Origin: Clostridiales bacterium
Lineage (GTDB): Bacteria > Bacillota > Clostridia > Lachnospirales > CAG-274
Assembly: GCA_021203425.1 (NCBI GenBank)
Contig: JAJQBF010000267.1
Coordinates: 6,571-14,139, forward strand
Reading direction: 5' to 3'
DNA: 7,569 bases
Shown here: in pieces, positions 6,101 to 7,569 of the stretch
Layout of the letters: every line of letters starts with the position of its first letter
Position numbering within the stretch: position 1 is the first letter of the stretch
The notes under the pieces: generated by a model
Told to the model about the DNA's origin: nothing
Databases searched by the model: none
The model's input: the letters and a program-made list of their open reading frames with translations, nothing else
Position numbers and translations under genes: made by a program

Positions 6101-7511
6101 AAACAGGTACACTTGTTTCGGCCTGTGAAACATCTATATAAGCCGAGGCAGTAAATCCGCCGTCAACAGTTGTGGCTGTTATTACGGCTGTTCCCCTCTT
6201 AACTCCGGTTACATTTCCGTTTTCGTCAACCACTGCAACGGATTCATCACTTGAAGAATATGTAACCTCTCTGTTTGCTGCCGTTACAGGCAAAACATAA
6301 GCCTTAAGGCTGTAGGTTGAATAAACGGGAACCTCTGTATTATATGTATTAAGAGTTACGTCAGCCGCCGAAATAACCGACGGAAGTTCGTCATAGCCAA
6401 GCCCCATCGGGTTCCAGCCGTCTGAACCTTGAAGAATATTTCCTGCCGTATAAGCCAACGCCTGTTCATCTGTCAATATTTTTACATATTCTGCTCTGCC
6501 TGATAAATCAAGGGCATTTCCCTCTAAATCAGTTGAACCGTATTCATAATAGCGGATTTTGTTTGAAACAGTGGTTTCATTCCAAAGTGAAAAACCATAG
6601 CCCTCAATGCGGCTGTCCATCTTACAGTTTATGAAAACCGTCTGTGAGCCGTAATTGGGATAAGCTCCGTCAGCCTGCCAGGGTCTGCCTAAATCCACAT
6701 TTGCATCGGTTTTAGCTAAAGAATCATCTGCCGTCAGTGTACAGTTTATAAACACATAACCTATATTAAAAAGGGTTGTGTTTGCCGCTGTATAGTGACC
6801 TCCGTTTTTGTAATAAGCTATATTGAGGGTACAATTTTCGAAAACAGCCGTTGCATCGCCGAAAATATAGTCCACTGTTCCCTCAATATAACAATTGTTT
6901 AAATAAACTCTTGCCTCATTACAGCTGCCGTAAACATCAACTCCCTCTGATGCCCCTTTCAAATAGAGAGTGTCCTGTCTGCCTATAAAGCTGCATTCAT
7001 TGAATACAACTCTGCCAGTCAGCGTAACTATGGCAACAGCCTGACTTTGGGCTCTTCCGCCGTCGTCTCCCAACTGAGGCTGGTTTAAGTTATATGTGTT
7101 TTCAAAAGTTATGCCGTTAGCCGTAAAATCATGAGCCTCGGCAAGAACAGTCACAGTAGCCGAACCCTGAGTTCCCTTTGACTTTGAATGGTCGTCCTCA
7201 TGAGATGAGGCATTGTCATAAGCAATTATAACAGGGTTTTTGCCTGTTGTGTCGGTGTTTGTAAAAGTTATGTAAGGCTGTGTAATTGTCAAAACCTCTG
7301 TATATGTTCCCGGTTCTATATTAATATTAACGGGAGAGGTTTCCTTCGTTGTGAAGGTTATACTGTCTAAAGCCTCTGAAATTGTGGCGTATTCCGCCTG
7401 CTTGCTTGAACCTACTCTTATGTTGCGTTCCGCTGCCGAAACACTGACCGTAAAACTGACAGAACATAACATAAGGACAAAACTAAGCACAAGACTTGTT
7501 ATTCGTTTCAT
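3156..7511 (-). CDS. SLH-anchored multidomain pectin de-esterase (CE8 methylesterase plus two CE12-like acetylesterases)
   Basis: The protein has 1451 residues. A signal peptide (about 1-26, ending SVSA) is followed by a CE8 pectin methylesterase domain (about 30-345) that removes methyl esters from homogalacturonan. All key residues are visible: Gln157 (QAVAI), Gln179-Asp180 (GRQDTLYL), Asp214 (VDYIFGDA), and Arg276 and Trp278 (LGRPW). Next are a Big_2-type Ig domain (about 383-462), a second beta domain (about 468-570) and a jelly-roll-like, possibly sugar-binding domain (about 575-776). Two SGNH hydrolase domains follow, both like rhamnogalacturonan acetylesterase. The first (about 788-1045) has Ser797 in GDST, GRSSRSF, Asn865 in GHND, and Asp1022/His1025. 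The second (about 1068-1287) has Ser1077, GRSSKSF, Asn1148, and Asp1266/His1269. The C-terminus (about 1305-1450) has SLH repeats with TRGE, TRQD and a degenerate VKGQ motif, for binding cell-wall polymer. Both ester types that block pectin lyases would be removed by one surface protein. Domain assignments are strong; exact acetyl substrates are inferred. Confidence 0.95.
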   Translation of the reverse strand: MKRITSLVLSFVLMLCSVSFTVSVSAAERNIRVGSSKQAEYATISEALDSITFTTKETSPVNINIEPGTYTEVLTITQPYITFTNTDTTGKNPVIIAYDNASSHEDDHSKSKGTQGSATVTVLAEAHDFTANGITFENTYNLNQPQLGDDGGRAQSQAVAIVTLTGRVVFNECSFIGRQDTLYLKGASEGVDVYGSCNEARVYLNNCYIEGTVDYIFGDATAVFENCTLNIAYYKNGGHYTAANTTLFNIGYVFINCTLTADDSLAKTDANVDLGRPWQADGAYPNYGSQTVFINCKMDSRIEGYGFSLWNETTVSNKIRYYEYGSTDLEGNALDLSGRAEYVKILTDEQALAYTAGNILQGSDGWNPMGLGYDELPSVISAADVTLNTYNTEVPVYSTYSLKAYVLPVTAANREVTYSSSDESVAVVDENGNVTGVKRGTAVITATTVDGGFTASAYIDVSQAETSVPVLKELSLNKDEDVYPGDTLVVDYSYELDSDNQADNSFIKWYSGGTVVKQGDKDYAGYYIVQNDDIGKSIKVEVLPRTTTSYDKFGPSGTLGTSYVCEPLYDVAPTYIHEEFTSLTNLPFTPIEGTDINENLALYTGEGYDAIGSATTNEVGLISEDKIEGAFTLSAQMRFNPTKTGFSSSDYFDIVTNYDPETNSYYRYSLVKGDDSNSVKLYLYEVVKGKETLIGSDETSAAGALAQNSGLDNPYFTISAVVTDSRVKYTLTLRGDTSSLAKIIVDKDDVLPDGYVGFKFYGKAGVALLDNIIVTGKTDVVKKYDDSKTQIFLAGDSTVKTYGITRSTGGWGEYLQEYFDGSQVEIVNKAEGGRSSRSFINQGRLDEILEEISEGDYLFIQFGHNDCSDDEAYLTERYCPLGTPDEDGIYPVTAGAMSRTPDELLALDTEYMYSGLYYSYDCGGTYKWYLKQYIDGARSKGAIPVLVTPVTRMYFGEDGKIYAHHDDSTTENNAYVTAMKQLAEEEDVVCLDMFGETESLYNSLGENEASLLHDVKADGKIDKTHHSKYGAFTIAGMVRELIDESSLEIKEYTKDPDEDITSDTGLRKATAFILGDSTACNYETDATHNIVREGWGMHLSDYMADSLEVKNLAISGRSSKSFTTEDNYQIFLDEVQKGDYVFIQFGHNDQKNSTEEDAANRWTDPTGDKNTIGSFKYYLYTYYIVPAQNAGAIPVLLSPVSVRDFVNGKTADDHGIYDDAVRELAAETRVSFIDMTQITADLYDAMGESGSEKLFAYYTDTEKGLDTVHYNRFGAYTIAGCVVSALMSDSSTLKNYVVENYNSQYVTRGEFITGLMTLIGETDVPADNFTDVDPGKSYANGVGNAKEMGIVSGDLNGRFNPEEYLTRQDMFVMTYNFLKAQDFEIDTAEDYISGFGDSEYISDYAAAPLNALIESGIISGTQSGNLYPAAYAVKGQSASVLNELYKLIYAA

Positions 7512-7516
7512 AAAAT

Positions 7517-7524
7517 ACCTCCTT
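7517..7524 (-). promoter_or_regulatory. Ribosome binding site of the pectin de-esterase
   Basis: On the minus strand AAGGAGGT ends five bases before the ATG (7509-7511). This is a near-perfect Shine-Dalgarno sequence and supports the chosen start, which also begins a clean signal peptide. Confidence 0.85.
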
Positions 7525-7531
7525 TAAAAAT

Positions 7532-7561
7532 ATTATATTTTAATTTTACCCCATTCAGCAA
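7532..7561 (-). promoter_or_regulatory. Possible promoter of the pectin de-esterase
   Basis: On the minus strand a perfect TATAAT lies at 7532-7537. A weak TTGCTG (7556-7561), matching only the first three bases of the -35 consensus, stands 18 bases upstream. Transcription would start near 7525, giving a leader of about 14 nt that begins at the ribosome binding site. The region is very AT-rich, so the -10 match could be chance, and the window ends before upstream regulatory sites could be seen. Confidence 0.35.
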
Positions 7562-7569
7562 AAATATAC

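Overview
This 7.57 kb window looks like DNA from an anaerobic, Gram-positive, pectin-degrading Clostridia-type gut bacterium. It carries a sortase-dependent, pilin-like surface system next to a very large secreted pectin de-esterifying enzyme with S-layer homology (SLH) domains. Large SLH-anchored pectinases are known from Monoglobus-like specialists, but naming that lineage is inference; no rRNA or marker gene is present.

Left half, plus strand (1 to about 2990). The window opens in the tail of a dispersed repeat. A strongly structured 5' leader (about 103-228) precedes an intact class C (pilin-type) sortase (229-1071). The sortase overlaps by 11 bp the start of a secreted pilin-like gene (1061-2093). 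That gene encodes a signal peptide, one CnaB/SpaA-like domain, a pilin-motif lysine, a long Ser/Thr/Gly/Asp stalk and an LPQTG sorting signal. As sequenced, one extra base near 1733 puts the LPQTG signal out of frame. A repeat-filled gap (2094-2313) leads to a second, different sortase (2314-2915), which is broken by an apparent one-base deletion near 2418-2421. A long hairpin terminator follows (2928-2987).

Middle (2988-3155). Another copy of the double-hairpin repeat, followed by a GC-rich palindromic tail, fills the convergent intergenic region.

Right half, minus strand (7511 to 3156). One uninterrupted 1451-residue secreted protein reads: signal peptide, CE8 pectin methylesterase, Big_2-type Ig domain, a second beta domain, a jelly-roll-like domain, two SGNH/CE12 rhamnogalacturonan-acetylesterase-like domains, SLH region. 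It should strip methyl and acetyl esters from pectin while held on the cell wall.

The two halves share a theme, display of proteins on the cell surface, but use different attachment chemistry: covalent sortase anchoring or polymerisation on the left, non-covalent SLH binding on the right. The most unusual points are the frameshift in the pilin gene, which lies between 19-bp direct repeats whose recombination would restore the frame; the second frameshift in the adjacent sortase; the structured leader; and the PME-RGAE-RGAE-SLH fusion. The frameshifts could be real mutations, phase-variable states or assembly errors; the sequence alone cannot decide.
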